Below the pieces are notes generated by a model. That model did not search any database. It had not been told where the DNA came from and saw only the letters and a program-made list of their open reading frames with translations. The position numbers and the translations under genes were made by a program. DNA of 58,883 bases from an uncultured Acetatifactor sp. (GTDB taxonomy: Bacteria > Bacillota > Clostridia > Lachnospirales > Lachnospiraceae), in NCBI GenBank assembly GCA_910588225.1, contig CAJUQT010000024.1:1-58883 (forward strand). The letters are read 5' to 3'. Shown piece by piece: positions 8,109-16,781 of this stretch (its first letter is position 1; each line of letters begins with the position of its first letter).

Positions 8109-9448
8109 GAATTATCCTCCCTATCCTCTGCAAGCTCGCCAATCAAATCATATTCCCGGGAATCCGTCACAAGTACCTTCACAAAATCTCCCGTTTCCAG
8201 ATTCCGCCCGGCACTTACGAACAGGTAGCCGTCCACATTGGGCGCATCCCTGTAAGTCCTGGCTACGTATACGTCTTCATTCGCAATCTTACCCTCTATC
8301 ATAGCGGTAAGTTCCTGCCCCAGCATCTCATCCGCCTTATCGCAGACAATTGCCTGTTGAAGTTCCATCAGTTCATCCCGTCTGCATTCCTTTATCTCCT
8401 GCGCAATCTGCTCCGGCATCAAGTCCGCCGCCGTATCCTCTTCCCGGGAATAGGGGAACACACCCAGACGGTCAAATTCCATTTCATTGACAAAACGATA
8501 AAGTTCTTCAAAGTCTTCCTGCGTTTCCCCGGGAAAGCCGCTGATCAGGGTTGTCCGCAGGCAGATATCCGGTATCCTTTCCCGCAGTCTCCCTATCTGC
8601 TTCCTCAATTCTTCCTGCGTCGTGTGTCTGCCCATGCGCTTCAGCACCTGATCTGACGCATGCTGAATGGGTATGTCCAGATAATGACATACCTTTGGCT
8701 CTTCCGCAATGGTTTTAATCAGTTCTTCCGTAATCTCCTCCGGATAGCAGTACAGTATCCGAATCCATTTCAGTCCATCAATCCGTGCAAGCCTGCGCAA
8801 AAGCTCTGGCAGACACTTTTTTCCATACAAATCCGCACCATAAAGCGTTGTTTCCTGCGCCACCAGAATCAGTTCTCTGACACCGTCCTCCGCAAGCTTT
8901 TTGGCCTGCGCCTCCAGCACCTCCATCGGAATGCTTCTGTAACTCCCGCGCACTTTTGGAATGATGCAGTAGGTGCAGTGTTTATCACAGCCCTCAGCAA
9001 TCTTCAGAAAAGCATAATGCCCCCCTGTGGTCACAATCCTTTCTCCGCATACCGCAGGGGGTGTGTCTAAATCCCGATAGTAGTTCCCGCCGCTGCCTTC
9101 CAGAGCCTCTTCCACAGCCACGGCAATGTCTTCCTGTGCGGCAGTTCCCACAAGAGCATCCACTTCCGGAATTTCCCTTCTGATTTCCTCCTGATAACGC
9201 TGAGACAGGCATCCCGCTGCAATCAACACTTTCAGCCGTCCTGCCTTCCGCAATTCGGCCATCTCCAGCAGAATCTGAATACTTTCTTCTTTTGCATCAC
9301 CAATAAAACAGCAGGTATTGACGATTACAATGTCAGCCTGCTCTTCATCATCCGTAAAAGTATACCCTTTCTTCCGCAGAAGTCCAAGCATCATTTCCGT
9401 ATCAGCCAAATTTTTGTCACAACCCAGAGACACAAACAAAATGTTCAT
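8105..9448 (-). CDS. rimO: Ribosomal protein S12 methylthiotransferase
   Basis: A 447-residue radical SAM enzyme that methylthiolates an Asp of ribosomal protein S12. The N-terminal UPF0004 domain begins ILFVSLGCDKNLADTEMM with its cysteines, the radical SAM motif is CDKHCTYCIIP (CxxxCxxC), and the C-terminal TRAM domain ends the protein. The opening GCDKNLADTE distinguishes RimO from the tRNA enzyme MiaB. It follows rpoZ by about 25 bases and overlaps pgsA by 4 bases. Confidence 0.96.
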   Translation of the reverse strand: MNILFVSLGCDKNLADTEMMLGLLRKKGYTFTDDEEQADIVIVNTCCFIGDAKEESIQILLEMAELRKAGRLKVLIAAGCLSQRYQEEIRREIPEVDALVGTAAQEDIAVAVEEALEGSGGNYYRDLDTPPAVCGERIVTTGGHYAFLKIAEGCDKHCTYCIIPKVRGSYRSIPMEVLEAQAKKLAEDGVRELILVAQETTLYGADLYGKKCLPELLRRLARIDGLKWIRILYCYPEEITEELIKTIAEEPKVCHYLDIPIQHASDQVLKRMGRHTTQEELRKQIGRLRERIPDICLRTTLISGFPGETQEDFEELYRFVNEMEFDRLGVFPYSREEDTAADLMPEQIAQEIKECRRDELMELQQAIVCDKADEMLGQELTAMIEGKIANEDVYVARTYRDAPNVDGYLFVSAGRNLETGDFVKVLVTDSREYDLIGELAEDREDNS

Positions 9449-9472
9449 GATACCGAAATATACCCTTCCTTC

Positions 9473-9703
9473 TTATTCACCACCCAATATCTTGATTTTA
9501 CCCTGATTCAGCTCTTCCACTGCCACGGACAGGGGCTTTTTGTCCTTGCTGTCCACCAGAGCATCCTCGCCCGCGATAATCTGTCTTGCCCTTCTGGATG
9601 TGGCCATGACAATGGAATACCTGCTGCTTACCACCGGTGCCTCGCCCTGCTCTACCTCCCTGTTTACTACCTTCATCAAATCTGAATAAGACGGATGTAA
9701 CAT
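9473..9703 (-). CDS. rpoZ: RNA polymerase omega subunit
   Basis: A 76-residue protein beginning MLHPSYSDLMKVVN and containing SSRYSIVMATSRRARQI, the conserved core of omega that helps assemble beta-prime. The TAATG junction shares bases between the gmk stop and this start, so the two are translationally coupled. The pair gmk-rpoZ is a standard Firmicutes arrangement. Confidence 0.94.
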   Translation of the reverse strand: MLHPSYSDLMKVVNREVEQGEAPVVSSRYSIVMATSRRARQIIAGEDALVDSKDKKPLSVAVEELNQGKIKILGGE

Positions 9704-10341
9704 TATTTCTGCACTCCTTTCGCTATACTGAACAACTCTTCTCTGATTCCCTGAATAAATTCATTCCTTCTCACCGGAGCTCTGCGGGCGGCATCTACCA
9801 GACAATGAATCTCCTCCACACATTCCTCCAGCCTGTCATTTACTACAATATAATCATAGGCTTCCACACCCTCTGATTCCTCCACCGCACGGGACAGGCG
9901 CTTCTGAATAACCTCCCGGCTCTCTGTGCCTCTTCCCACCAGCCTCCGCTCCAGTTCTTCCGCGCTGGGAGGTGTCACAAAGATCAGCAGGCATTCCGGA
10001 TATTCTTTCCTTACCTTCAATGCTCCCTGTATCTCTATCTCCAGAATCACATTTCTGCCCGCCGCAAGCTGCTCCTCCACATAGGCCCTCGGTGTGCCGT
10101 AATAATTCCCACAGTACTGCGCATATTCCACCAGCCCATCTCTCTCTATGGTCTCTTCAAAATGTTCTCTGTCTGTAAAAAAGTATTCCACGCCCTCCTG
10201 TTCTCCCGGCCTTGGTGTCCTTGTGGTCATGGATATGGACAATACATACTCGTCATATTTCTTCAAAAGCTCTCTTACCAGTGTACCCTTTCCCGCACCC
10301 GAAAAACCGGAAATAACGATAAGAATCCCCTTTTTTTCCAT
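9703..10341 (-). CDS. gmk: Guanylate kinase
   Basis: A 212-residue enzyme that phosphorylates GMP to GDP. The P-loop is SGFSGAGKGTL near the N-terminus; the GMP-binding region SMTTRTPRPGEQEGVEYFF and the lid RLVGRGTES are present. Length and order are typical. It starts directly after the remA stop codon and is coupled to rpoZ downstream. Confidence 0.96.
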   Translation of the reverse strand: MEKKGILIVISGFSGAGKGTLVRELLKKYDEYVLSISMTTRTPRPGEQEGVEYFFTDREHFEETIERDGLVEYAQYCGNYYGTPRAYVEEQLAAGRNVILEIEIQGALKVRKEYPECLLIFVTPPSAEELERRLVGRGTESREVIQKRLSRAVEESEGVEAYDYIVVNDRLEECVEEIHCLVDAARRAPVRRNEFIQGIREELFSIAKGVQK

Positions 10342-10596
10342 TTATTTCTCCTCCGAAACATCTGCACCATCCTGCATTCGCCCTACAATCGTCTCCGGCA
10401 GAAGCGCGGAAAGCACCACCTGGCTGTTCTCCATAACAAGCACAGATTTGGTCTTGCGCCCCTGTGTGGCATCGATGGCAAGTCCTTTTTCTTTGGAATT
10501 CTGCACCAGCCGTTTGATGGGTGCGGAATCAGGACTGACTATGGCAATAATTTTCGCGGTATTCACGATATTACCGAACCCGATGTGTATAAGCAT
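10342..10596 (-). CDS. remA: RemA family regulator (DUF370)
   Basis: An 84-residue DNA-binding regulator. The conserved start LIHIGFGNIVNTAKIIAIVS and the ATQGRKTKSVLV segment are the DUF370 signature. In Bacillus subtilis RemA activates matrix and osmoprotection genes; its role in this lineage is unknown. It lies in the usual yicC-remA-gmk order with 12 bases between yicC and remA. Confidence 0.92.
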   Translation of the reverse strand: MLIHIGFGNIVNTAKIIAIVSPDSAPIKRLVQNSKEKGLAIDATQGRKTKSVLVMENSQVVLSALLPETIVGRMQDGADVSEEK

Positions 10597-10608
10597 TTCT
10601 GTTGGCTC

Positions 10609-11487
10609 CTATTCTATATTCTGAATCTGCTCCCGAACCTTCTCAATTTCTGTCTTCAAGTCCAGACAGTAATTAGAAGTATCCAGATCATTTGCCTTTG
10701 ACAGAATAGTATTTGCCTCTCTGTTCATTTCCTGAGCGATAAAATCAAGCTTTCTGCCCACGGCTCCGCCTTCCTGCAGACTGTTCCTGGCAGTCTCAAT
10801 ATGGCTGCGCAGACGCACAATTTCCTCATCCACACAGATCTTATCTGCAAAAATAGTAACTTCTGTCAGAAGCCGTCCTTCGTCCACAGCAGTGCCCGCC
10901 AAAAGCTCTCTTACCTTGTCTTCCAGCTTTTGTCTGTAGTCTTCCATAATCCCGGGAAAACGATCGGAAATACAATCCGTGAGCCGCCGCATTCCCTCCA
11001 TTTTTGCAAGCAAATCGGTTCTCAGATGCCCTCCTTCTGCCACACGGGTATCCACAAACATCTTCGCAGCACCACTCACGACTTTCTGCAGCTCTTTCCA
11101 GAGCTCTTCCTCGTCTACATCTGCCTCTTCTATCGTAAATATCTCGGGGAATCTGGAAAGTGTCGATACACGAATATCGTCATCAAGCCGAAATTCTTCC
11201 GCCATCTGACGCAGATATTTCAGGTATTCTTCCGCCACCTCTCTGTTATAACGAAGAACGGAAGTTTTCTCTGAAAGGTCTTCATAAGAAATAAACACAT
11301 CAACCTTGCCTCTTGTAATATAAGCTTTCAGCTCATTACGGACAGCGGCCTCAAAGGCGCTGAGTGCTTTGGGTATCCTGATATTGATATCCAGATAGCG
11401 ATGATTTACCGACTTTATCTCCACTGCAAATTTCCTGTTGTTCTCGGCAATCTCACACCTGCCGAAACCAGTCATGCTCCTGATCAT
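10609..11487 (-). CDS. yicC: YicC family endoribonuclease
   Basis: A 292-residue protein starting MIRSMTGFGRCE, the family signature, with the conserved VEIKSVNHRYLDI just after, and the C-terminal DUF1732 part containing KLDFIAQEMNREANTI. Escherichia coli YicC is an endoribonuclease linked to sRNA decay. ATG 11487 has AGGAG 5 bases upstream. It is the first gene of a seven-gene operon running to cinA. Confidence 0.94.
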   Translation of the reverse strand: MIRSMTGFGRCEIAENNRKFAVEIKSVNHRYLDINIRIPKALSAFEAAVRNELKAYITRGKVDVFISYEDLSEKTSVLRYNREVAEEYLKYLRQMAEEFRLDDDIRVSTLSRFPEIFTIEEADVDEEELWKELQKVVSGAAKMFVDTRVAEGGHLRTDLLAKMEGMRRLTDCISDRFPGIMEDYRQKLEDKVRELLAGTAVDEGRLLTEVTIFADKICVDEEIVRLRSHIETARNSLQEGGAVGRKLDFIAQEMNREANTILSKANDLDTSNYCLDLKTEIEKVREQIQNIE

Positions 11488-11547
11488 TGCACTCCTATCC
11501 GGGCTCTGCACCCCTGACACCCATCCCTGCTTCTTCCACAGTCAACA

Positions 11548-11566
11548 ACGCCTGAAAAGCAGGCGT
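11548..11566 (-). promoter_or_regulatory. 5'-terminal stem-loop of the yicC operon mRNA
   Basis: ACGCCTG-AAAAG-CAGGCGT, a 7-bp perfect stem that begins within about two bases of the transcription start predicted from the promoter at 11575-11603. Stems at the extreme 5' end are known to protect some bacterial mRNAs; that role here is inference. Confidence 0.5.
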
Positions 11567-11574
11567 ACAAATTT

Positions 11575-11603
11575 ATTATAAAGTAAGTTTCAGCAAGCGT
11601 CAA
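11575..11603 (-). promoter_or_regulatory. Promoter of the yicC-remA-gmk-rpoZ-rimO-pgsA-cinA operon
   Basis: On the minus strand TTGACG (11598-11603), 17 bases, TATAAT (11575-11580): nearly perfect housekeeping promoter about 90 bases before yicC. Confidence 0.85.
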
Positions 11604-11667
11604 GGCCATTCCGGAATTAAACCTTACTTAATGTTACACTATTCACAGAACTTGTCATAAATAATAG

Positions 11668-12900
11668 TTATTTAATCCATCCCCAGGCCAGCGACAGATA
11701 TTCGCCGCAAAAATACATTCCCCGCAGCCAGCAGAATAACATAGCAAACCAGAACGGCCATGCCAGATCTGCACGACGTTTCAGAATTTTTGCCACAATG
11801 GATAAAACGGCACAGACGCACAGGACCAGGGTACCAAAAGAAGCTCTGTCCGGATAGTGCGGAGACAGCACAAAGGCCCCCCAGGACAGCAACGCGCAAA
11901 AGAGCATCAATTCCGTCCGCCGTCCCGGAAGCTGCTTCAGCACACAGCAGTTGAGAATCCACACAAATCCCAGCACCAGAAGCACGGGAAACAGGTATTC
12001 CATAACCCCCTTGCTCTCTCCGTATCCCCTCAGGAAGATTCTCCACAGAATTCCGTATTCTTCCTCTTTAATCCTGGCCATTCGGACAGCGTTGCCAGGC
12101 GCGGTAATGCACAGAATGCTGCCTGCCAGACAGGCCAGATTCCCTGAAATCATCCATAGCCTGATTCTGCCCTTCTCCTTCAGGATAAGCAGTATCACCG
12201 CAAGACTGACAATCCACACCGCAGGTCCCATATTCTCATTGCTCCAGCCCGTCAGAATCCCCAAAGGAATTATCCAGATGGAGATTCCCGGCAGGTGTCG
12301 GGGACCACACCTGCTTTCGGTTTCTCCCGCACAGACCGCCTCCGGCAGAACTGCCGCCGCAGAACCTTCTTTTTGCAGGCCTCTCCGGAAAAAGCAGGGT
12401 ATCAGTTTTCCCTCATCTGGCAGCTCCCGCAGATAGCAATAGAGAAAGGCCAGAATAAAGACTGTAATATACAGATAATTGGCAGCCCCTGCCTGCCAGA
12501 ACATGCTCATCTTCCAGTTGGCATTCAGGCCCAGCACCATGGAAATGCCCGCCAGAAGCCCTGGCAGTCTGCGGTGCTCCGACACCAGGCAGATCATTCC
12601 TCCCAACAGCAGCGTAAAAAGGACATTCAGAATATCCGCTGCCCTCTCCCCCGCCAGCAAAGTCAGCTGTAGAATCCCATGTGTTATACTTCTGCCGCCC
12701 CAGTTATAGTAATGCCATATCTGGCTTTTCACAATATCGGCAAAAGTTTCAATCGGCCTGTCCTCGGCCAGCATGGTAGAATACCAGTTGTCATCCATCA
12801 TAAAAGGGATTTCACTGTTGGTCATATATATCACTAAGATAAATATCAGCATCAGTATTCCCGTTGCTATCCACATCAGCTTGCGCGACTTTTCCTTCAT
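11668..12900 (-). CDS. Polytopic membrane protein, DUF6056-like
   Basis: A 410-residue protein with about ten hydrophobic helices. After the first helix comes an extracytoplasmic stretch with FMMDDNWYSTML, then WHYYNWGGRSITH. This Asp-Asp ... GGR-x2-H pattern is like DUF6056 and related GT-C-type membrane glycosyltransferase folds, where acidic residues in the first loop bind the lipid-phosphate sugar donor. That suggests, without proof, a role in surface glycan assembly. ATG 12900 follows a GGAAAGG site; the upstream ATG at 12939 has none. It is alone, between the yicC promoter and dapL, on the same strand. Confidence 0.65.
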   Translation of the reverse strand: MKEKSRKLMWIATGILMLIFILVIYMTNSEIPFMMDDNWYSTMLAEDRPIETFADIVKSQIWHYYNWGGRSITHGILQLTLLAGERAADILNVLFTLLLGGMICLVSEHRRLPGLLAGISMVLGLNANWKMSMFWQAGAANYLYITVFILAFLYCYLRELPDEGKLIPCFFRRGLQKEGSAAAVLPEAVCAGETESRCGPRHLPGISIWIIPLGILTGWSNENMGPAVWIVSLAVILLILKEKGRIRLWMISGNLACLAGSILCITAPGNAVRMARIKEEEYGILWRIFLRGYGESKGVMEYLFPVLLVLGFVWILNCCVLKQLPGRRTELMLFCALLSWGAFVLSPHYPDRASFGTLVLCVCAVLSIVAKILKRRADLAWPFWFAMLFCWLRGMYFCGEYLSLAWGWIK

Positions 12901-12972
12901 ATCCGCATTAACGCCTTTCCGTAAACCATAAAATATCATGGTTCACACTGATGATCACTAAAGTTTGCCCGG

Positions 12973-13031
12973 CACTCGATTCACGAGTGGGAAATCACCA
13001 TAAAATCGGCGGCAGATTTTACCGCTCGTGA
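12973..13031 (-). repeat. Nested inverted repeats after dapL
   Basis: Inner stem TAAAATC/GATTTTA (13001-13007 with 13015-13021) is enclosed by TCACGAG/CTCGTGA (12981-12987 with 13025-13031). The left arm can instead pair with CACTCG at 12973-12978. Probably the 3' end structure of dapL; no T run is present. Confidence 0.4.
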
Positions 13032-13033
13032 GT

Positions 13034-14254
13034 TTATAATGCCTTAATCCGTTCCACTGCCTCCACAGTATTTTCATAGCTGCCAAAGGCGGTCAGCCGG
13101 AAATAGCCCTCTCCGCTGGGGCCAAATCCGGAGCCGGGCGTGCCTACCACATTTACCCTTTCCAACAGATGGTCAAAGAATTCCCAGCTGTTCATTCCCT
13201 CCGGTGTTTTCAGCCAGATATAAGGCGAATTAACCGCACCGGACACTGTATAACCCATGCTTTTTAAGCCGTCAAAAATATACGCCGCATTCCTCTGATA
13301 ATACCCGATCTGCTCCTTTAGCTGGGCTCTGCCTTCCTGAGAGTAAACCGCCTGGCCGGCTCTCTGTACGATGTATGGCGCCCCATTATATTTGGTGCCA
13401 TGTCTCCTGGCCCACAGCGAATGTAGTGATACATTTCCACATTTCAGTTCCTTCGGAATCACGGTGAATCCCAGACGCAGTCCCGTAAAACCTGCATTTT
13501 TGGAAAAGGAACGAAATTCAATGGCACAGCCTCTGGCTCCCCGGCATTCAAAAATGCTGTGGGGAATATTGTCCTCTGTTATATAGGCCTCGTACGCGGC
13601 ATCATACAAAATCACCGCCCCTGCCTGATTCGCATAATCCACCCATTTCTGCAGTCCTTCCTTCGTTATGACAGAACCGGTAGGATTGTTGGGAAAGCAC
13701 AAATAAATCAGATCCGGCGCATTCTCCTTCTCCGGCAATTCCGGCACAAAATCGTTCTCCGCCGTGCAGGGCATATAAATGACATCGCTCCAGGTCCCTC
13801 TCTCCCTGTCGTAAGTGCCTGTCCGTCCCGCCATCACATTGGAATCCACATATACGGGATATACCGGATCACAGACTGCAATACGATTGTCCAGACTGAA
13901 AATCTCCTGTATATTACCGCAGTCACACTTTGCACCATCGGAAATGAAAATCTCATCTGCTTCAATGTCACATCCCCGGCTCCTATAATCACACTCTGCA
14001 ATGGTCTCTCTCAGAAATGCATATCCCAAATCCGGCGCATATCCATGAAAAGTCTCTCCTCTTCCCATCTCATCCACAGCTTTGTGCAACGCATCCACAA
14101 TAGCCGGTGCCAGCGGCTGCGTTACATCCCCAATACCAAGCCGGATGATTTTTTTCTCCGGATGTGCCTCGCCGTATACCCTTACTTTTTTACCAATGGT
14201 GGAAAACAGATAGCTTCCCGGAAACTTTGAATAATTTTCATTAATTTTATACAT
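13034..14254 (-). CDS. dapL: LL-diaminopimelate aminotransferase
   Basis: A 406-residue PLP enzyme converting tetrahydrodipicolinate directly to LL-diaminopimelate, the short route to lysine and cell-wall meso-DAP. The N-terminus (YKINENYSKFPGSYLFSTIG) and RLGIGDVTQPLAP are the DapL-specific start, and the PLP lysine lies in FRSFSKNAGFTGLRLGF. Full length. It follows dapF by 21 bases and has an AAGGAGAAG ribosome site. The pair gives consecutive steps of the pathway. Confidence 0.95.
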   Translation of the reverse strand: MYKINENYSKFPGSYLFSTIGKKVRVYGEAHPEKKIIRLGIGDVTQPLAPAIVDALHKAVDEMGRGETFHGYAPDLGYAFLRETIAECDYRSRGCDIEADEIFISDGAKCDCGNIQEIFSLDNRIAVCDPVYPVYVDSNVMAGRTGTYDRERGTWSDVIYMPCTAENDFVPELPEKENAPDLIYLCFPNNPTGSVITKEGLQKWVDYANQAGAVILYDAAYEAYITEDNIPHSIFECRGARGCAIEFRSFSKNAGFTGLRLGFTVIPKELKCGNVSLHSLWARRHGTKYNGAPYIVQRAGQAVYSQEGRAQLKEQIGYYQRNAAYIFDGLKSMGYTVSGAVNSPYIWLKTPEGMNSWEFFDHLLERVNVVGTPGSGFGPSGEGYFRLTAFGSYENTVEAVERIKAL

Positions 14255-14275
14255 TTTCTTCTCCTTCAGAAATTC

Positions 14276-15151
14276 TCAATTGAAATTCTCTTTGCACACT
14301 TCTCCCTCGAACACCGTGACAGCCGGCCCGGTCATAAAGACAATATTTTCTTCTCTGTCCCACTCAATCAGCAGTTCTCCGCCTAACAGCTTAACCGTTA
14401 CCTCATTATCCGTCAAATGATTCAGTACACAGGCCACCGCCACGGCACAGCATCCTGTTCCACAGGCCAGTGTCTCTCCGCTTCCCCGTTCCCAGACCCG
14501 CATAAAGCATGTCTTCCTGTCCAGAACTTCCACGAACTCCGTATTCGTTCGCGCGGGAAATCTATGATGATGTTCAAAGGATGGTCCTGTCTGTTCCAGT
14601 TTCAGCTCAGCCACACCCTCCGTAAAGATAACGGCATGCGGGTTCCCCATGGATACACAGGTCATGTGGTATTCCCTTCCATCCACCGTAATCGATTCAT
14701 TCACCACCTGCTCTCCTTCCGCTTTCACCGGAATCAGTTGGGGGGTCAGAATCGGGCTTCCCATGTTTACCCGGACTTTTGTCACCGTTCCCCGTTTCCC
14801 GGGGTCCCCCGGATCCTTTTCTACCGTCAAATCCAGGTATTTTAATCTGCCTGCGCTGACCACACTGATATGTTCTGAATCTGTCAATCCCTTGTCATAC
14901 ACATACTTTGCCACACAGCGAATGCCGTTTCCGCACATTTCCCCTCTCGAACCGTCCGCATTGTACATTTCCATCTCAAAATCGGCCTCCGCCGAAGGGT
15001 TTATGAAAATCAGCCCGTCACTTCCAATTCCAAAGTGCCTGTCACTGAGCCTCCTCGCCAGCTCCGGTTTCTCTGATACTGCAACCTTTTCCTGAAAACC
15101 GTTCACATATATGTAATCGTTACCACAACCCTGCATTTTTGTAAATTTCAT
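14276..15151 (-). CDS. dapF: Diaminopimelate epimerase
   Basis: A 291-residue PLP-independent epimerase converting LL- to meso-diaminopimelate. The two catalytic cysteines are in EMCGNGIRC and in TLACGTGCCAVAVA. The N-terminus MKFTKMQGCGNDYIYV is typical. ATG 15151 has an AGGAG site. First gene of the dapF-dapL operon. Confidence 0.95.
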   Translation of the reverse strand: MKFTKMQGCGNDYIYVNGFQEKVAVSEKPELARRLSDRHFGIGSDGLIFINPSAEADFEMEMYNADGSRGEMCGNGIRCVAKYVYDKGLTDSEHISVVSAGRLKYLDLTVEKDPGDPGKRGTVTKVRVNMGSPILTPQLIPVKAEGEQVVNESITVDGREYHMTCVSMGNPHAVIFTEGVAELKLEQTGPSFEHHHRFPARTNTEFVEVLDRKTCFMRVWERGSGETLACGTGCCAVAVACVLNHLTDNEVTVKLLGGELLIEWDREENIVFMTGPAVTVFEGEVCKENFN

Positions 15152-15254
15152 CCTATAATAACTCCTGTCCTTATTTTTTCATCATGGATAGTACCATAAG
15201 GAAACATGCGAATTCTTCATCAAAATCCTCCGTTCCCATCCTTTACCGGCAAAT

Positions 15255-15300
15255 GCAGAACAAGGGCCATTCCATCTTCCTGTGAACGCCCTTGTTCTGC
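15255..15300 (-). promoter_or_regulatory. 5'-terminal 13-bp stem-loop of the dapF-dapL mRNA
   Basis: GCAGAACAAGGGC pairs perfectly with GCCCTTGTTCTGC across a 20-base loop. It starts at the transcription start predicted from the promoter at 15306-15335. It does not look like the lysine riboswitch, which is much larger. It may stabilise the transcript or be a protein site. Confidence 0.5.
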
Positions 15301-15305
15301 TCTCC

Positions 15306-15335
15306 ATCATAACAACTAAAGCACCTGCCTGTCAA
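15306..15335 (-). promoter_or_regulatory. Promoter of dapF-dapL
   Basis: On the minus strand TTGACA (15330-15335), 18 bases, TATGAT (15306-15311), about 155 bases before dapF. Confidence 0.8.
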
Positions 15336-15366
15336 ATATTTTTTATATTTACACTCTATAAATTAT

Positions 15367-15407
15367 CCGGTATCATAGTTCAGGCAGTCACTGAACTATG
15401 ATACCGG
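15367..15407 (-). terminator. 17-bp perfect inverted repeat after the solute-binding protein gene
   Basis: CCGGTATCATAGTTCAG and its complement, separated by 7 bases, lie 31 bases past the stop of the solute-binding protein gene. On the minus strand it is followed by ATAATTTATAG, only weakly U-rich. Most likely a terminator or 3' stabilising stem that separates this operon from the dapF promoter just beyond it. Confidence 0.6.
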
Positions 15408-15437
15408 CAGCAATTCCGGCCATTCACCAAGTTTACC

Positions 15438-16763
15438 TTATTTGTTCAATGATTCCTCCTGAAGCCTGTCAAAAGCCGCCATGCACTCATCTACCGTAGC
15501 ACCATTCAGCAAATCACGCACAATCAGACAGGTATTGCCCCACTGTTCCACCTTCATTCCTGCATTGGAACCGAGGACGAACACACCCTCTGTTATTTTA
15601 TCATTCAGCGGTTTCAGGGCCTGAGCACACTCCACTTCAACATTTTTGGATGAAGAAATAACCCTGTTGATTTCCGCATAAGCCAGAAGTGCTTCATCGG
15701 AAAGTATGGCATCCATCGTCAGCATGGCATCCTCTGCATGTTCCGCCTCTGCGCCAACAGCAAATCCTGTCATTGGTATAACGGGCATCTGTCCGCGGCT
15801 GCTGGGAAAACCGATGACCTGCATCTCAAAATCTGTATTGCCGTAAGCAGTTTCGGTGTTTGCCGCCCCCCAGTATGCCATCACAATAGCAGTCTTCCCT
15901 GCCAGAAAGTCAGGACCTTCCCCTTCAATTGCTTCACTGACATATGCCTTTTCGGCGTCAATGTATCCGCAGTCAATCATCTCCTGAAGAAATTCAAAAC
16001 CGGGCCGCATATAATCACTGTAACTGGCCTCACCGCTGTTGAGCGCCGCAATCTCCGCCTCCGTATTTCCTCCATTGTACAGTTCTGCATAGGCCTGGGC
16101 CAGAACAAATGTTTCCAGCCACCAGCGGTTGGCTCCAACAGGTGTCTCTATCCCGTTTTCTTTCAGTAGCCGACAGCATTCCAGGAACTCCTCCGGTGTC
16201 TCCGGCAATTCCAGATTATATTCCTCAAATATATCCATATTAATGAAAAGCCCATATGCAACTACTTCCTGTGGAATCGCCACCAGTTTTCCGTTCACGG
16301 TATTGGCTGTCTTGACCACATCCCGCAGATTTTTGACACAATCCAGCCCTGACAAATCCATCAGCACACCTTCTGACCCCAGCGTCCGAATTGTATCCGG
16401 GTTCAACAGATACAGATCATCCATATTGCTACGGGCACGATCCAGGGATACATCATCATATGTTTTATCCTGATAGTCCTGTGCGGTATATGTCCTGTAT
16501 GCTACTGTCACGCCAAGCTTATCTTCCGCCATGGCAATGGTAGTATCCGCCGCGTTTCTGGCCACATTTTCGGCATTGGGCTCCGTCTTTTCCATTGGGC
16601 TGAACAAATTGACCATCCTTGCATCCGTTTCTTCTGTTATAATTACATTCTGATTCGGATCCGGACGCCCTGCACAGGATGCTAACATGAATGCACTCAT
16701 TACCCCAAAACATATCACCGCAAAATTTTGTATCCTTTTCTTTCCCTTTCTGCTTATTATCAT
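15438..16763 (-). CDS. Extracellular solute-binding lipoprotein paired with a hybrid histidine kinase
   Basis: A 441-residue substrate-binding protein. Signal peptide with lipobox LASC (Cys about residue 29), so it should be lipid-anchored outside the membrane. The mature part has the features of the carbohydrate type-1 binding family (LLNPDTIRTLGSEGVLMDL, PQEVVAYGLFINMDIFEEY, NRWWLETFV). It starts 18 bases after the hybrid histidine kinase gene, with AAGGAATT before its ATG, and no transporter permeases follow. This suggests it feeds a ligand signal to the kinase, or serves a transporter elsewhere. Confidence 0.85.
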   Translation of the reverse strand: MIISRKGKKRIQNFAVICFGVMSAFMLASCAGRPDPNQNVIITEETDARMVNLFSPMEKTEPNAENVARNAADTTIAMAEDKLGVTVAYRTYTAQDYQDKTYDDVSLDRARSNMDDLYLLNPDTIRTLGSEGVLMDLSGLDCVKNLRDVVKTANTVNGKLVAIPQEVVAYGLFINMDIFEEYNLELPETPEEFLECCRLLKENGIETPVGANRWWLETFVLAQAYAELYNGGNTEAEIAALNSGEASYSDYMRPGFEFLQEMIDCGYIDAEKAYVSEAIEGEGPDFLAGKTAIVMAYWGAANTETAYGNTDFEMQVIGFPSSRGQMPVIPMTGFAVGAEAEHAEDAMLTMDAILSDEALLAYAEINRVISSSKNVEVECAQALKPLNDKITEGVFVLGSNAGMKVEQWGNTCLIVRDLLNGATVDECMAAFDRLQEESLNK

Positions 16764-16781
16764 TACACAATTCCTTTCACT

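Noticed and set aside
15255..15300. Lysine riboswitch before dapF
   Set aside because: The structure is a single 13-bp stem of 46 bases, far smaller than the lysine aptamer and without its conserved loops.
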